Part shown: positions 25,542 through 34,064 of the stretch, piece by piece | How the letters are laid out: each line of letters starts with the position of its first letter | Numbering within the stretch: the first letter of the stretch is position 1 | DNA from: Paracoccus spongiarum | Lineage (GTDB): Bacteria; Pseudomonadota; Alphaproteobacteria; Rhodobacterales; Rhodobacteraceae | DNA length: 64,000 nt | NCBI RefSeq assembly: GCF_030732095.1 | Contig: NZ_JAVAMQ010000001.1 | Location: forward strand, 124,001 to 188,000 | Reading direction: 5' to 3' | Notes under the pieces: model-generated | What the model was told of the DNA's origin: nothing | The model's input: the letters and a program-made list of their open reading frames with translations, nothing else | Database searches by the model: none | Program-made: the position numbers and the translations under genes

Positions 25542-26303
25542 TCAGTGTCCAATGCCCATCGGCTTGAAGATCATCCAGACCGCCATGCCGATCATCATGA
25601 GGTTCTCGGTGAGCGACACGAAGCCGAGCGGCACGTTGCTGTCGCCACCGACGCAGGCGCATTTCAGCTCGCGCCTGTCGATATAGACCGCCTTGAACAC
25701 CGAGACCGCGCCGATGCCGCCGATGAACAGCGCGACGGGGATCGACACCCACATCAGGGCACCGGAGATCATCAGGACGCCGGCGAGCGCCTCCGCGAAG
25801 GGATAGATGTAGGCATATCGGACCCATCGCTGCGCCAGAAGGTCGTAGTTCAGGAACATGGTCGCGAAGCCTTCCACGTCCTTCAGTTTCTGAAGGGCAA
25901 GAAGGCACATCGCGATGGCGATGAGCCATTCGGCGGCTTGGACCGTCGCGAGGTTCCCGAACGCCGCCCAACTCGCGGCCAAAGCCATTAGGGCAGCCAT
26001 CGCGAACAGCGCGATCACCGGCTTGTAGGTAACGGCATCCTTGTCCTCGACCTTGCCGCCGAAGAACCGGACGAGATCATCGTAACCGCCGATCCGCTTG
26101 CCGCCTATGAAGGTCTGCGGCGTCGATTGAACATCATGCTTTGCCTTGAAGGCGTCCGTCTCCGCGCGGGTCGTCAGATGGTGATCGTCGACCTCGTAGC
26201 CTTCCCGCTTGAGCAGATCGAGCGCTTTCAACCCGTAGGGGCAGGTATGGTTTTCCATCACCATTCTATGAAGTTCGGCGCGTTTGGCTGCATGGGTCGC
26301 CAT
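25542..26303 (-). CDS. Glutaredoxin-MauE/DoxX fusion membrane protein
   Basis: A 253-residue fusion. The N-terminal 85 residues are a glutaredoxin-like domain with active site CPYG (21-24) and the conserved TPQTFIGGKRIGGYDDL segment. The rest is a four-helix MauE/DoxX-type membrane domain ending with a CAC pair (about 215-217). This pairs a cytoplasmic thiol domain with membrane cysteines and suggests electron transfer across the membrane, perhaps to refold or reduce copper-stressed proteins. It lies between the DUF305 and CsoR genes on the same strand, so it is probably under CsoR control. Confidence 0.85.
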   Translation of the reverse strand: MATHAAKRAELHRMVMENHTCPYGLKALDLLKREGYEVDDHHLTTRAETDAFKAKHDVQSTPQTFIGGKRIGGYDDLVRFFGGKVEDKDAVTYKPVIALFAMAALMALAASWAAFGNLATVQAAEWLIAIAMCLLALQKLKDVEGFATMFLNYDLLAQRWVRYAYIYPFAEALAGVLMISGALMWVSIPVALFIGGIGAVSVFKAVYIDRRELKCACVGGDSNVPLGFVSLTENLMMIGMAVWMIFKPMGIGH

Positions 26304-26320
26304 AGTCTGATCCCTTCGAT

Positions 26321-26596
26321 CTAAAGTTTCGCTTTCGCGAACACCTCCACCAGTTCATTGAACTTGGCGCGCTGAAGGTCTGCATCGCCCGATGCGATCG
26401 CCTCCTCGACGCAGCAGGCGGCATGCGATCGCAACACCTGGTTCTCCACCTTGGAGAGCGCGGCTTTAACCGCGTGGATCTGGTTGAGAATGTCGATGCA
26501 GTATCGCTCGTCCTCGACCATCTGGCCGACACCGCGAACCTGCCCGGCGATCCGGTTGAGCGACGCGATGATCTGCTTGGAATTTTTGTTGCACAT
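26321..26596 (-). CDS. csoR: CsoR-like copper-sensing repressor
   Basis: A 91-residue all-helical repressor of the CsoR/RcnR family. Seen: Cys33, His58 and Cys62 with spacing C-x24-H-x3-C, exactly the Cu(I)-binding triad of CsoR. The start MCNKNSKQ at 26596 gives the usual length; an upstream reading would run through the operator. It is followed 17 bases later by the glutaredoxin fusion, so it heads the minus-strand run down to the ATPase, and it is divergent from the MFS transporter. The inverted repeat at 26608-26622 is the likely binding site. Confidence 0.9.
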   Translation of the reverse strand: MCNKNSKQIIASLNRIAGQVRGVGQMVEDERYCIDILNQIHAVKAALSKVENQVLRSHAACCVEEAIASGDADLQRAKFNELVEVFAKAKL

Positions 26597-26607
26597 CCAG
26601 CTACCCC

Positions 26608-26622
26608 TACCCGGTATGGGTA
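26608..26622. promoter_or_regulatory. CsoR operator candidate
   Basis: TACCC-GGTAT-GGGTA is a perfect 5-base inverted repeat, preceded by a further TACCCC at 26602-26607 and followed by an AT-rich TATATATA stretch. It lies 12 bases in front of the csoR start and in the gap to the divergent MFS gene. G/C-tract dyads of this kind are typical of CsoR/RcnR operators, so both directions may be repressed until Cu(I) binds. Confidence 0.6.
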
Positions 26623-26712
26623 TATATACGTTAGAGCAAAAGTTTGGTTCCCGCAAAACCCAAGAGTTTTGCCGGCATGTCAACGTCGAAGCAAATAATC
26701 GTGGGAGGTCCA

Positions 26713-27897
26713 ATGGACGATACGGTAACTGTCCGGCGCAACATCACCGTCCTTACTGCCGCGCAGGCGCTCGGAGGATCGAGCGCGCCGATCGTCATGT
26801 CGCTCGGCGGCCTGGTCGGCCAGCAGCTTGCCGACAACCCCGCATGGGTGACGCTGCCGGTCAGTCTCTTCGGTCTCGGCCTCGCAATCGGCACGCTGCC
26901 CGCCGCCTTCGTCATGCGCGCCTGGGGGCGCCGTGGCGGTTATCTGTTCGGCGCGTTGTTCGGCCTCGCAGCGGGACTCATCGCGGCGTTTGGCATCTTC
27001 GTATCGTCGTTCCTACTGTTCTGCGTCGGCTGCTTTACCGCCGGTCTCTACGGTTCCTACGTCCAAAGCTATCGCTTCGCTGCCGCCGATGCTGCCGAAG
27101 GCGCTTTGAAGGCACGAGCAATCTCCTGGGTGATGGTCGGTGGGCTGATCGCGGCTGTAATCGGTCCGCAGCTCGTCATCTGGACACGCGATTCCTTCCC
27201 CGGCACCCCCTATGTCGGCAGCTTCCTCAGCCAGGCGGCGCTTCCGTTGTTGTCGATCCCGATTCTGTTGATGCTGCGCACGCCGCAATCCGCTTCGCAA
27301 TCCGCGTCGGAAAGCTCCGGCCGTTCCCTGATCCAGATCCTGATGATGCCCCGCTACATGCTTGCCGTCGCGGCCGGCGTCGTCTCCTACGGCCTCATGG
27401 CTTTCGTCATGACGGCCGCACCGATCGCGATGGTCAATACCGGCCATTCGGTCGACAGCGCAGCACTCGGAATCCAGTGGCATCTACTGGCGATGTTCGC
27501 GCCGAGCTTCGTCACCGGCCGCCTCATGACACGCTTCGGCAAGGAGCGTGTGACGGCGGCGGGGATGCTGCTCATCGCCGTCTCGGCCATCGTCGCGCTG
27601 GCCGGGCTTGAGCTAATCAATTTCTGGGGGTCTCTGGCCATCATGGGCATCGGCTGGAATTTCAGCTTCATCGGAGCGACGGCGATGGTCACAGACTGCC
27701 ATACGCCGGGCGAGCGCGCCAAGGCGCAGGGCGCAAACGACTTCATGGTCTTCGGCACGACCGCCGCCGTCTCGTTTCTGGCAGGCAGCGTCCTGCACAA
27801 CTCGGGCTGGGCGGCAATCAACTGGCTATTGTTTCCGCCGGTCGCCTTGATCCTCGTGCCGTTGCTCTGGCAAGCGGCACGCAAACCGCAAGCCTGA
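26713..27897 (+). CDS. Major facilitator superfamily transporter
   Basis: A 394-residue inner-membrane transporter with about twelve hydrophobic segments and the MFS loop-like RAWGRRGGYLFGALFGL between helices 2 and 3. The start MDDTVTVRR has a GGGAGGT ribosome site 6 bases upstream. Such permeases appear beside csoR in several metal islands, but the substrate cannot be read from sequence; metal or metal-complex export is an inference from context only. It is divergent from csoR, with the proposed CsoR operator between them, and ends in a strong hairpin. Confidence 0.85.
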   Translation: MDDTVTVRRNITVLTAAQALGGSSAPIVMSLGGLVGQQLADNPAWVTLPVSLFGLGLAIGTLPAAFVMRAWGRRGGYLFGALFGLAAGLIAAFGIFVSSFLLFCVGCFTAGLYGSYVQSYRFAAADAAEGALKARAISWVMVGGLIAAVIGPQLVIWTRDSFPGTPYVGSFLSQAALPLLSIPILLMLRTPQSASQSASESSGRSLIQILMMPRYMLAVAAGVVSYGLMAFVMTAAPIAMVNTGHSVDSAALGIQWHLLAMFAPSFVTGRLMTRFGKERVTAAGMLLIAVSAIVALAGLELINFWGSLAIMGIGWNFSFIGATAMVTDCHTPGERAKAQGANDFMVFGTTAAVSFLAGSVLHNSGWAAINWLLFPPVALILVPLLWQAARKPQA

Positions 27898-27905
27898 AAC
27901 GCAAT

Positions 27906-27928
27906 GTCCCCGCCATTTTGGCGGGGAC
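27906..27928. terminator. Hairpin between the MFS gene and cueR
   Basis: GTCCCCGCC (27906-27914) and GGCGGGGAC (27920-27928) form a perfect 9-base stem over ATTTT, 8 bases after the MFS stop. No T-run follows. Since cueR converges from the other side, it may serve both genes. Confidence 0.55.
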
Positions 27929-27987
27929 GCACCGGGTCAGGTCCTCGCTCTGCGCCCTCGCAGCCGAAAGGCTGCTTGGGCATGCGG

Positions 27988-28437
27988 TTATTGCAGCGAG
28001 CGATTGACCGCGCCGGACCGAGGCCGGATCGAAAGATCTTCATCGTCCTGATCGGTCTCAAGGCGCTGTAGGATCGGGCAATGCGGCCGATGATCCCCTT
28101 GGCAGGCGTTCACCAGCATGGTGAGCGTGTGGGCCATGTCCTGCATATCCGCGATCTTCCTCTCCAGCGCGTCGATATGGCCCTGCGCCAAGCGCTTCAC
28201 TTCTGCGCTCTGTCGCGTCTCGTCGCGCCAGAGGTTGAGCAGGTCGCCGATCTCGGCCACCGAAAAACCGAGGTCGCGCGCGCGGCGGATGAAGCGCAGC
28301 ATGTGGACATCGGTAGCCGAATAATCGCGGTAGCCGGAGTCCTTCCGATCAGCAGCCGGGATGAGACCTGTCTGCTCGTAGTAGCGGATCATCTTGGCCG
28401 AAACGCCCGATGCCTTTGCTGCCTGTCCGATGTTCAT
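27988..28437 (-). CDS. cueR: CueR-like Cu(I)-responsive MerR activator
   Basis: A 149-residue MerR-family activator. Seen: an N-terminal winged helix (MNIGQAAKASGVSAKMIRYYEQTG), a long dimerisation helix, Ser77 at the position that separates monovalent-ion sensors from zinc and mercury sensors, and the metal loop CQGDHRPHC with Cys112 and Cys120, the exact CueR numbering and spacing. It should activate promoters with an overlong 19-base spacer; five such sites lie in this window. The start at 28437 fits the family; longer readings run into copA. It lies 61 bases downstream of copA on the same strand. Confidence 0.93.
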   Translation of the reverse strand: MNIGQAAKASGVSAKMIRYYEQTGLIPAADRKDSGYRDYSATDVHMLRFIRRARDLGFSVAEIGDLLNLWRDETRQSAEVKRLAQGHIDALERKIADMQDMAHTLTMLVNACQGDHRPHCPILQRLETDQDDEDLSIRPRSGAVNRSLQ

Positions 28438-28459
28438 GAACAATCTCCCATATGTAAGG

Positions 28460-28490
28460 ACAGCCGACCCTAAATATAGGATCGGCTGTC
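28460..28490 (-). terminator. Hairpin between copA and cueR
   Basis: GACAGCCGA (28460-28468) pairs with TCGGCTGTC (28482-28490). Beyond a T-G wobble, a four-base inner stem CCTA/TAGG extends the duplex to a four-base loop. It could end or attenuate the copA transcript before cueR. There is no T-run on the minus strand. Confidence 0.5.
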
Positions 28491-28498
28491 TGGTTTCA

Positions 28499-31228
28499 TC
28501 AGCCCTGGACCTTGAAGGTCTTGAGCCGGAGCGCATTGCCGAGGACGAAGACGCTCGACAGGGCCATGGCGCCGGCGGCAAAGACCGGCGACAAGAGGAT
28601 GCCGTAGGCCGGATAGAGCGCACCCGCGGCGACCGGGATCAGGGCCGTGTTGTAGGCGAAGGCCCAGAACAGGTTCTGCCGGATATTGCCGATCGTCGCC
28701 TTGGACAGCGCGATGGCGTTCGGCACCCCGGTCAGGCTGCCCGACATCAGCACCACGTCCGCCGCCTCGATGGCGATGTCCGTGCCCGTGCCGATGGCGA
28801 GACCCACATCCGCCTCGGCCAGCGCCGGAGCGTCGTTGATGCCGTCGCCGACGAAGGCGACCTTGCCATGCTCGGCCTTGAGCCGGCGGATCGAGTCGAC
28901 CTTGCCGTCCGGCAGCACCTCCGCCACCACCTCGTCGATGCCCAGGCGAGCCGCGATGGCCTTGGCCGTGCGCTTGTTGTCGCCGGTGATCATCGCGACC
29001 TTCAGGCCGAGGTCGTGCAGCGCCTTGATCGCCGCCGGCGTCGTCTCCTTGATCGGGTCGGCCACGGCGATGATCGTCGCCAGCTTGCCGTCGATCGCCG
29101 CATAGAGCGGCGACTTGCCCTCGTTGCCCAGACGTTCGGCAACCTGGGCGAAGCCCGCCACGTCATGGCCAAGCTCGACCATGTAGCGATCCGCGCCGAT
29201 CTCGATGCGCTTGCCGTCGACCACGGCCTTCACGCCGAAGCCGGTCACCGACTCGAAGTCCGACACGGCGGGCAGTGCAATGCCTTCCGCCTCGGCCGCA
29301 TCCACGATGGCGCGGGCAATCGGGTGTTCCGACTTGGCTTCGACGGCTGCGACCAGGCCCAGCACCGTCGTCCGGTCGAAGCCGGCGGCCAGTTCGAGGT
29401 CGGTCAGCGCCGGCTTGCCTTCGGTCAGCGTGCCGGTCTTGTCGACGGCCACCACCTTGGCATCCTTCAGCAGTTGCAACGCTTCACCCTTGCGGAACAG
29501 CACGCCCAGCTCCGCGCCCCGGCCGGTGCCGACCATGATCGAGGTCGGCGTTGCCAGACCCATGGCGCAGGGGCAGGCGATGATCAGCACGGCGACGGCA
29601 TTGACCAGCGCGAAGGTCAACGCAGGCGACGGGCCGAAATAGAGCCATGCAGCGAAGGTGAGGGCGGCGACGGCGAAGACCGCCGGCACGAAATACATCG
29701 TCACCTTGTCGACCAGCGCCTGGATCGGCAGCTTCGACCCTTGTGCTTCCTCGACCATGCGGATGATCTGCGACAGCACCGTGTTGCCGCCGACCGCCGT
29801 GGCCCGGATCGCGAAGGCGCCCTTCTGGTTCACGGTTCCGGCCACGACCTCGCTGCCGCTCGTCTTGGACACCGGGATCGGTTCGCCGGTGATCATCGAC
29901 TCGTCGACATAGCTTTCGCCCTCGATGACTTCACCATCGACCGGGATACGGTCGCCGGGGCGGACCTCCACGATGTCGCCGGACAGCACCGAATCGATCG
30001 GCAGATCGACCGTCTTGCCGTCGCGGCGGACACGCGCGGTCTTGGCCTGAAGTCCGACCAGCCGCTTGATCGCTTCCGAAGTGCGCCCCTTGGCGCGGGC
30101 CTCGAGCAACCGGCCGAGCAGGATCAGGGTGACGATAACCGCGGCGGCTTCATAATAGACGTTCACCGTCCCAGCGGGCAGGAAGCCCGGCGCGAAGGTC
30201 GCCACCAGCGAATAGAGGTAGGCGGCCAGCGAGCCGACGGCGACCAGCGAGTTCATGTCGGGAGCCAGCCGCCAGAGCGCCGGGAGGCCCTTGTCGTAGA
30301 AGCGGATGCCGGGCACGAACAGCACCAGCGTCGTCAGCACGAACTGAAGATACCAACTGTTCTGCATGCCGATGGTCGCGGCGATCATGTCGTGCGCGCC
30401 CGGAATGAGGTGCGACCCCATCTCCAGGATGAAGACCGGCGCGGTCAGAACCGCCGCGATGGTGAAATCGCGGGTCAGCTCACGGCGTTCGGCTTCCTTC
30501 TTCTCGGCGCGGTCATCGACCTCGGCCTGGCCCGCCCCGGTCGCCGCCGCGATCACCTTGGCCTCGTAGCCCGCGTTCGCGATTGCCGCGACGATGGCCG
30601 CAGCATCGGCGGTTCCCTGGACGGTGGCCTTCTCGGTGGCGAGGTTGACGACGGCGTTGGTGACGCCCGGCACGGCCTTGAGCGCCTTTTCGACACGTCC
30701 CACGCAGGAGGCGCAGGTCATGCCCTCGATCGCGACCTCAAGCGAAGCCGCCGCCGGCGCGGTGAAACTTGCCGAAACCGCGTAGCCTGCGTCCTCCACG
30801 GCCTTCACGACGACCGCTCGGTCCACCGGGCCGCTCGTCGTGATGCTGGCTTTCTCGGTAGCGAGGTTGACCACGGCATTGGCAACGCCGGGGATGGCCT
30901 TGAGGGCCTTTTCCACCCGCCCCACACAAGAAGCGCAGGTCATGCCTTCGATCGGCACTTCAAGGAGGGCAGCTTTCGGCGCACTGAAGCTGGCCGGCAC
31001 TTCATAGCCAGCATTTTCGACCGCCTTGACGAGCGCTATGCGATCAACCGTGTCGTTCGTCGTGATGCTGGCCTTCTCGGTCGCCAGATTGACGACCGCG
31101 TTGGCGACGCCGGGGACGGCCTTCAGGGCTCTCTCGACACGGCCGACGCAGGATGCGCAGGTCATGCCCTCGATAGGCAGGGAAATTGCTGCATTCATCT
31201 TGTCCGCAGCTCGAACAGGGGCATCCAT
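28499..31228 (-). CDS. copA: CopA-like Cu(I) P1B ATPase with three HMA domains
   Basis: A 909-residue copper exporter. Seen: three tandem N-terminal HMA domains (about 16-75, 90-150 and 163-222), each with GMTCASC and nearly identical sequence around [13 protein letters not shown] and [11 protein letters not shown]. Then follow eight membrane helices with CPC, the phosphorylation site DKTGT at Asp596, TGE, and late helices with AYN and MALSS, which select Cu(I). One or two HMA domains are usual; three near-copies indicate recent internal duplication. The start at 31228 has AGGAGG 8 bases before it. A CueR-type promoter lies just upstream. Confidence 0.95.
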   Translation of the reverse strand: MDAPVRAADKMNAAISLPIEGMTCASCVGRVERALKAVPGVANAVVNLATEKASITTNDTVDRIALVKAVENAGYEVPASFSAPKAALLEVPIEGMTCASCVGRVEKALKAIPGVANAVVNLATEKASITTSGPVDRAVVVKAVEDAGYAVSASFTAPAAASLEVAIEGMTCASCVGRVEKALKAVPGVTNAVVNLATEKATVQGTADAAAIVAAIANAGYEAKVIAAATGAGQAEVDDRAEKKEAERRELTRDFTIAAVLTAPVFILEMGSHLIPGAHDMIAATIGMQNSWYLQFVLTTLVLFVPGIRFYDKGLPALWRLAPDMNSLVAVGSLAAYLYSLVATFAPGFLPAGTVNVYYEAAAVIVTLILLGRLLEARAKGRTSEAIKRLVGLQAKTARVRRDGKTVDLPIDSVLSGDIVEVRPGDRIPVDGEVIEGESYVDESMITGEPIPVSKTSGSEVVAGTVNQKGAFAIRATAVGGNTVLSQIIRMVEEAQGSKLPIQALVDKVTMYFVPAVFAVAALTFAAWLYFGPSPALTFALVNAVAVLIIACPCAMGLATPTSIMVGTGRGAELGVLFRKGEALQLLKDAKVVAVDKTGTLTEGKPALTDLELAAGFDRTTVLGLVAAVEAKSEHPIARAIVDAAEAEGIALPAVSDFESVTGFGVKAVVDGKRIEIGADRYMVELGHDVAGFAQVAERLGNEGKSPLYAAIDGKLATIIAVADPIKETTPAAIKALHDLGLKVAMITGDNKRTAKAIAARLGIDEVVAEVLPDGKVDSIRRLKAEHGKVAFVGDGINDAPALAEADVGLAIGTGTDIAIEAADVVLMSGSLTGVPNAIALSKATIGNIRQNLFWAFAYNTALIPVAAGALYPAYGILLSPVFAAGAMALSSVFVLGNALRLKTFKVQG

Positions 31229-31274
31229 TGCCGCCTCCTTTCTAAGTCAGAATTCGAGTTCGGACACTGATATG

Positions 31275-31300
31275 CTCCTTCCAACGATGGGAAGGTCAAG
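31275..31300 (-). promoter_or_regulatory. CueR-like promoter of copA
   Basis: Read leftward from 31300: CTTGACC, then a dyad CCTTCC-CATCGTT-GGAAGG, then CATATC at the -10 position with a 19-base spacer. It lies 47 bases upstream of the copA start and is the best dyad of the five sites. It is back to back with the copZ promoter. Confidence 0.75.
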
Positions 31301-31324
31301 GGTAAAAATTCCTTTTCGTTTCCT

Positions 31325-31356
31325 CTTGACCTTACCATCGTTGGAAACCCCAACTT
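31325..31356 (+). promoter_or_regulatory. CueR-like promoter of copZ
   Basis: CTTGACC followed by TTACCATCGTTGGAAACCC gives a -35 TTGACC at 31326-31331 with a 19-base spacer to CAACTT (31351-31356), 37 bases before the copZ start. It shares the ACCATCGTTGGAA core with the copA site. Confidence 0.72.
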
Positions 31357-31392
31357 GAGGACCATGAGAACCGAACCCAAAGGAGAAAGCTC

Positions 31393-31587
31393 ATGGAACT
31401 CAAGATCGAAGGCATGACCTGCGGCGGTTGCGCCAAGTCCGTCACCAAGGCGATCCAGTCGGTCGATCCGACCGCCAAGATCGATACCAACCCCGCCCAG
31501 CGGATGGTCAAGGTCGAGACGACCGCAACCCCGGCAGCCCTTCGGCAGGTTCTCGAAGAGGCTGGCTATCCGGCGACCGTGAAGTGA
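31393..31587 (+). CDS. copZ: CopZ-like copper chaperone
   Basis: A 64-residue HMA domain with [10 protein letters not shown] at the N-terminus, the Cu(I) site of CopZ-like chaperones. It probably hands copper to the HMA domains or membrane site of CopA. The start has an AAGGAGAAAG ribosome site. It is divergent from copA and shares the same type of promoter, so both rise together. It is a paralogue of the gene at 20617. A DUF305 gene follows 14 bases later in the same unit. Confidence 0.92.
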   Translation: MELKIEGMTCGGCAKSVTKAIQSVDPTAKIDTNPAQRMVKVETTATPAALRQVLEEAGYPATVK

Positions 31588-31601
31588 ACAGGAGCAAGAT
31601 C

Positions 31602-31994
31602 ATGCACAAGCTGACCCCGATTTTCATTGGCGGCGCACTCGCCATCAGCGCCGGCCTCGCCATCGCACAAAGCCAACTGAACACGGATACCACCATGCAA
31701 GGCCACGACATGCCGGGGCATTCGATGCCGGCCTCCGACAACCCATCCACGCAGGCTTACATCGAAGCCAATAACCGTATGCACGCCGACATGACAGTCG
31801 ACTTCACCGGCGACGCCGACATCGACTTCATGCGCGGCATGATCCCGCACCACCAGGGCGCGATCGACATGGCGCGGATCGTGCTGCAATACGGCACTGA
31901 CCCCGAGGTCCGCAAACTCGCCGAGGAGGTGATCTCGGCCCAAGAAGGTGAGATCGCTATGATGCGGGAATGGCTCGCCGCGCGCGGCCAGTGA
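31602..31994 (+). CDS. Exported DUF305 protein
   Basis: A 130-residue exported protein. Seen: a signal peptide ([23 protein letters not shown], cleavage near residue 22), a Met/His-rich linker ([14 protein letters not shown]) and a DUF305 domain with [18 protein letters not shown], the family's His-His motif. The Met/His linker suggests binding of copper in the periplasm. It is cotranscribed with copZ from a CueR-type promoter. The start MHKL was chosen because the signal peptide begins there and an AGGAGCAAG ribosome site precedes it. A relative with membrane helices is at 25017. Confidence 0.88.
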   Translation: MHKLTPIFIGGALAISAGLAIAQSQLNTDTTMQGHDMPGHSMPASDNPSTQAYIEANNRMHADMTVDFTGDADIDFMRGMIPHHQGAIDMARIVLQYGTDPEVRKLAEEVISAQEGEIAMMREWLAARGQ

Positions 31995-32006
31995 TTTTGA
32001 TATGTA

Positions 32007-32046
32007 GGAACCGCCGCGGTGCGTCAGCAATGATGCGCGGCGGCGG
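32007..32046 (+). terminator. Stem-loop after the DUF305 gene
   Basis: AACCGCCGC (32007-32015) pairs with GCGGCGGTT (32038-32046), and the intervening TGCGTCA...TGATGCGC can extend the stem. It lies 12 bases after the stop. No T-run follows, so termination may be partial and the multicopper oxidase genes downstream may receive read-through. Confidence 0.5.
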
Positions 32047-32114
32047 TTGCGACATATAAGATTCATCCAGCCAAGGATGCGCGGAATGTTGTCTGACAAG
32101 GAGTTTTGACGCCG

Positions 32115-32504
32115 ATGCGTCGTCTGTTCATCGCAGTGCTGATGATCTTCTCCTTCGTCACGGTGGCGTTGGCTGTGCCGGCGCACGGCGCCCGCATGGC
32201 CACCGTCTCCCAAACGATCGCCTCAAAACACGAAGCGCCGCATCGCACCGCATACTCCTCTCCCGAGGCATGTCAGGAAGATCGAATCTGTTCCGGAAGC
32301 GATGGCTTCTGCTACTTCGTATGCTCTGGCATGGGCTCTTGGTTCGTGTCTGACCAGCCCGGAAATGCGATTCAGCCTACCTCGGCGCGTTGGGCACTAC
32401 CGGAGACGACGAACCTCGCCGGTCTCAGCCCCGAACGGAATGAACGCCCTCCCAATCCCAGTCTCGCTGAAAACCAGTGGCTGCATAAGCGCACGCCGAT
32501 CTGA
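32115..32504 (+). CDS. Small exported cysteine-containing protein of unknown function
   Basis: A 129-residue protein I do not recognise. Seen: a signal peptide (MRRLFIAVLMIFSFVTVALAVPAHG, cleavage near residue 25) and a short Cys cluster in the mature part, C-x5-C-x6-C-x3-C within CQEDRICSGSDGFCYFVC, followed by a Pro/Asn-rich tail without a domain. Four closely spaced cysteines in an exported protein fit metal binding or disulfides. The ATG at 32115 has an AGGAG site upstream; a TTG three codons earlier is also possible. It directly precedes the multicopper oxidase gene, so a helper role in copper handling is likely but unproven. Confidence 0.7.
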   Translation: MRRLFIAVLMIFSFVTVALAVPAHGARMATVSQTIASKHEAPHRTAYSSPEACQEDRICSGSDGFCYFVCSGMGSWFVSDQPGNAIQPTSARWALPETTNLAGLSPERNERPPNPSLAENQWLHKRTPI

Positions 32505-32540
32505 ACTCAGAGGGAGCATAGTTCTCCCAGGAGACCGAAA

Positions 32541-33992
32541 ATGACACTTATTTCACGACGCGGCTTTCTTGCCGCAAGCGCTGCCACGTTGTCCACAGCA
32601 GCTCTACCGCGCTTTGCCATGGCGCAAAACGCCATATCGCTCAGCGCCGCGACACGGGTGCTGGACGTCAATGGACGCGCCGCCACAGTCTTCGGCTTGG
32701 AAGGCCCGAGTGGACAGGGATTGGTTCTCAATCCAGGCCAACGCTTTCGCGCCAGTCTTACCAATCGCCTGGATGTTCCGACCCTCATCCATTGGCATGG
32801 CCAGATCCCGCCCAACGAGCAGGATGGCGTCCCGGATCTGCCACAGCCGATGCTGCAACCCGACGAAACGCGCTCCTATGACTACGAGCCGCTCCCCGGC
32901 ACATACTGGATGCACGCGCACATCCCGCTCCAGGAGATGAACCTGCTCGCCGCGCCGCTGATCGTGCGCAGCGCCGAAGACGTGGCGGCCGACCGCCAGG
33001 AAGTCGTGATGTTTCTCCATGACTTCTCGTTCAAGGCGCCCGAAGAGGTCATGCAGGAGATCACCGGCGGGCACGGCGGCGGCCACGATATGAGCGCCAT
33101 GGGAGGCCACGCCGCCCCCGGCGCCTCGATGGACCATTCAGGCATGCAGATGGATATGTCCTCGATGCAGGGCATGGCCATGGATCTGAATGACTACAAT
33201 TGGGACGCCTACCTGACCAACGACCGCACCTTGTCCGACCCGGAGATCATCATGGTCGAGAAGGGCGGACGGGTAAAGCTGCGGGTGATCAACGGCGCCT
33301 CGGCCACTGTTTTCTGGATCGATACGGGTGGGCTGTCTGCGAGACTCGTGGCAGTCGACGGCCATGCCATCGCGGGCCTCGAAGGCAGTCGTTTCGGTAT
33401 CGCCATGGGCCAACGCCTCGATCTGGATCTGGAGCTTGCCGGTGAAGGGGCGTGGCCCGTGCTTGCGTCGCGCGAGGGGTCGAAGGAGCGCACGGGGTTG
33501 ATCCTCGCCACGCCCGGCGCGACCATTGAGAAGATCCCGGCGCTTGGCGAAGCGGATGCGCCTGCGTTCGACATCGACCTGTCGCAAGAGCTGAAGCTGC
33601 GCGCCTCGGACGGCCTTCCCTCGCGTGCGCCACAGCGCAGCCACATGGTTATGCTGGGCGGCTCGATGCAGCCCTATGTCTGGACCATCGACGGCAAGGT
33701 CTGGGGAGATCACAAGCCCCTCCTTGCAAAGACGGGCGAGCGGGTCGAGATCATGTTTCACAATATGTCGATGATGGGGCATCCGATGCATCTGCACGGC
33801 CATGTCTTCCAGGTCGTGGACATCAACGGCAAGCGCTTCGATGGGGCACGGCGCGACACCGTTTATGTTCCTCCGATGGCCATGGTGACCGTCGCGCTCG
33901 ACGCCGGAGAGGCGGCGCGCTGGATGCTGCACTGCCATCATATGCCGCATCTCCAGACCGGCATGATGACCGAGCTCAGCATATCCGCCTGA
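32541..33992 (+). CDS. CopA/CueO-type periplasmic multicopper oxidase
   Basis: A 483-residue oxidase, expected to oxidise Cu(I) to the less harmful Cu(II) in the periplasm. Seen: a Tat signal with SRRGFLAA, the copper-ligand motifs HWHG, HAHIP, HPMHLHGH and HCHHMPHLQTGMM in the right order, and a Met/His-rich insert (about residues 176-210) like those that bind extra copper in CopA and CueO. The Tat signal means it is exported folded with its copper. It follows the small exported protein by 36 bases and ends at a strong terminator shared with the opposing redox operon. Confidence 0.93.
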   Translation: MTLISRRGFLAASAATLSTAALPRFAMAQNAISLSAATRVLDVNGRAATVFGLEGPSGQGLVLNPGQRFRASLTNRLDVPTLIHWHGQIPPNEQDGVPDLPQPMLQPDETRSYDYEPLPGTYWMHAHIPLQEMNLLAAPLIVRSAEDVAADRQEVVMFLHDFSFKAPEEVMQEITGGHGGGHDMSAMGGHAAPGASMDHSGMQMDMSSMQGMAMDLNDYNWDAYLTNDRTLSDPEIIMVEKGGRVKLRVINGASATVFWIDTGGLSARLVAVDGHAIAGLEGSRFGIAMGQRLDLDLELAGEGAWPVLASREGSKERTGLILATPGATIEKIPALGEADAPAFDIDLSQELKLRASDGLPSRAPQRSHMVMLGGSMQPYVWTIDGKVWGDHKPLLAKTGERVEIMFHNMSMMGHPMHLHGHVFQVVDINGKRFDGARRDTVYVPPMAMVTVALDAGEAARWMLHCHHMPHLQTGMMTELSISA

Positions 33993-34000
33993 AATGAATG

Positions 34001-34037
34001 AAAAAAGCCTGCGCCGCGATTCCTCGCAGCGCAGGCT
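34001..34037 (-). terminator. Intrinsic terminator of the ferredoxin-reductase operon
   Basis: AGCCTGCGC (34006-34014) pairs with GCGCAGGCT (34029-34037), with an inner GCGA/TCGC stem. On the minus strand the hairpin is followed by a run of six T (34001-34006 as A on the plus strand), a textbook terminator for the gene ending at 34065. It also faces the multicopper oxidase stop and may serve both. Confidence 0.82.
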
Positions 34038-34064
34038 CTCGCCTGATTTCATTGAACGAGGCGA

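Noticed and set aside
26713..27897. Naming the MFS transporter as a copper exporter
   Set aside because: Only its place beside csoR suggests this. The sequence has no Met/His-rich metal site, so the substrate is left open.
28394..31270. A 958-codon open frame on the plus strand opposite copA
   Set aside because: It mirrors the copA codons, has an Arg/His/Asp-rich composition with no domain, and no ribosome site. It is a GC-driven shadow of copA.
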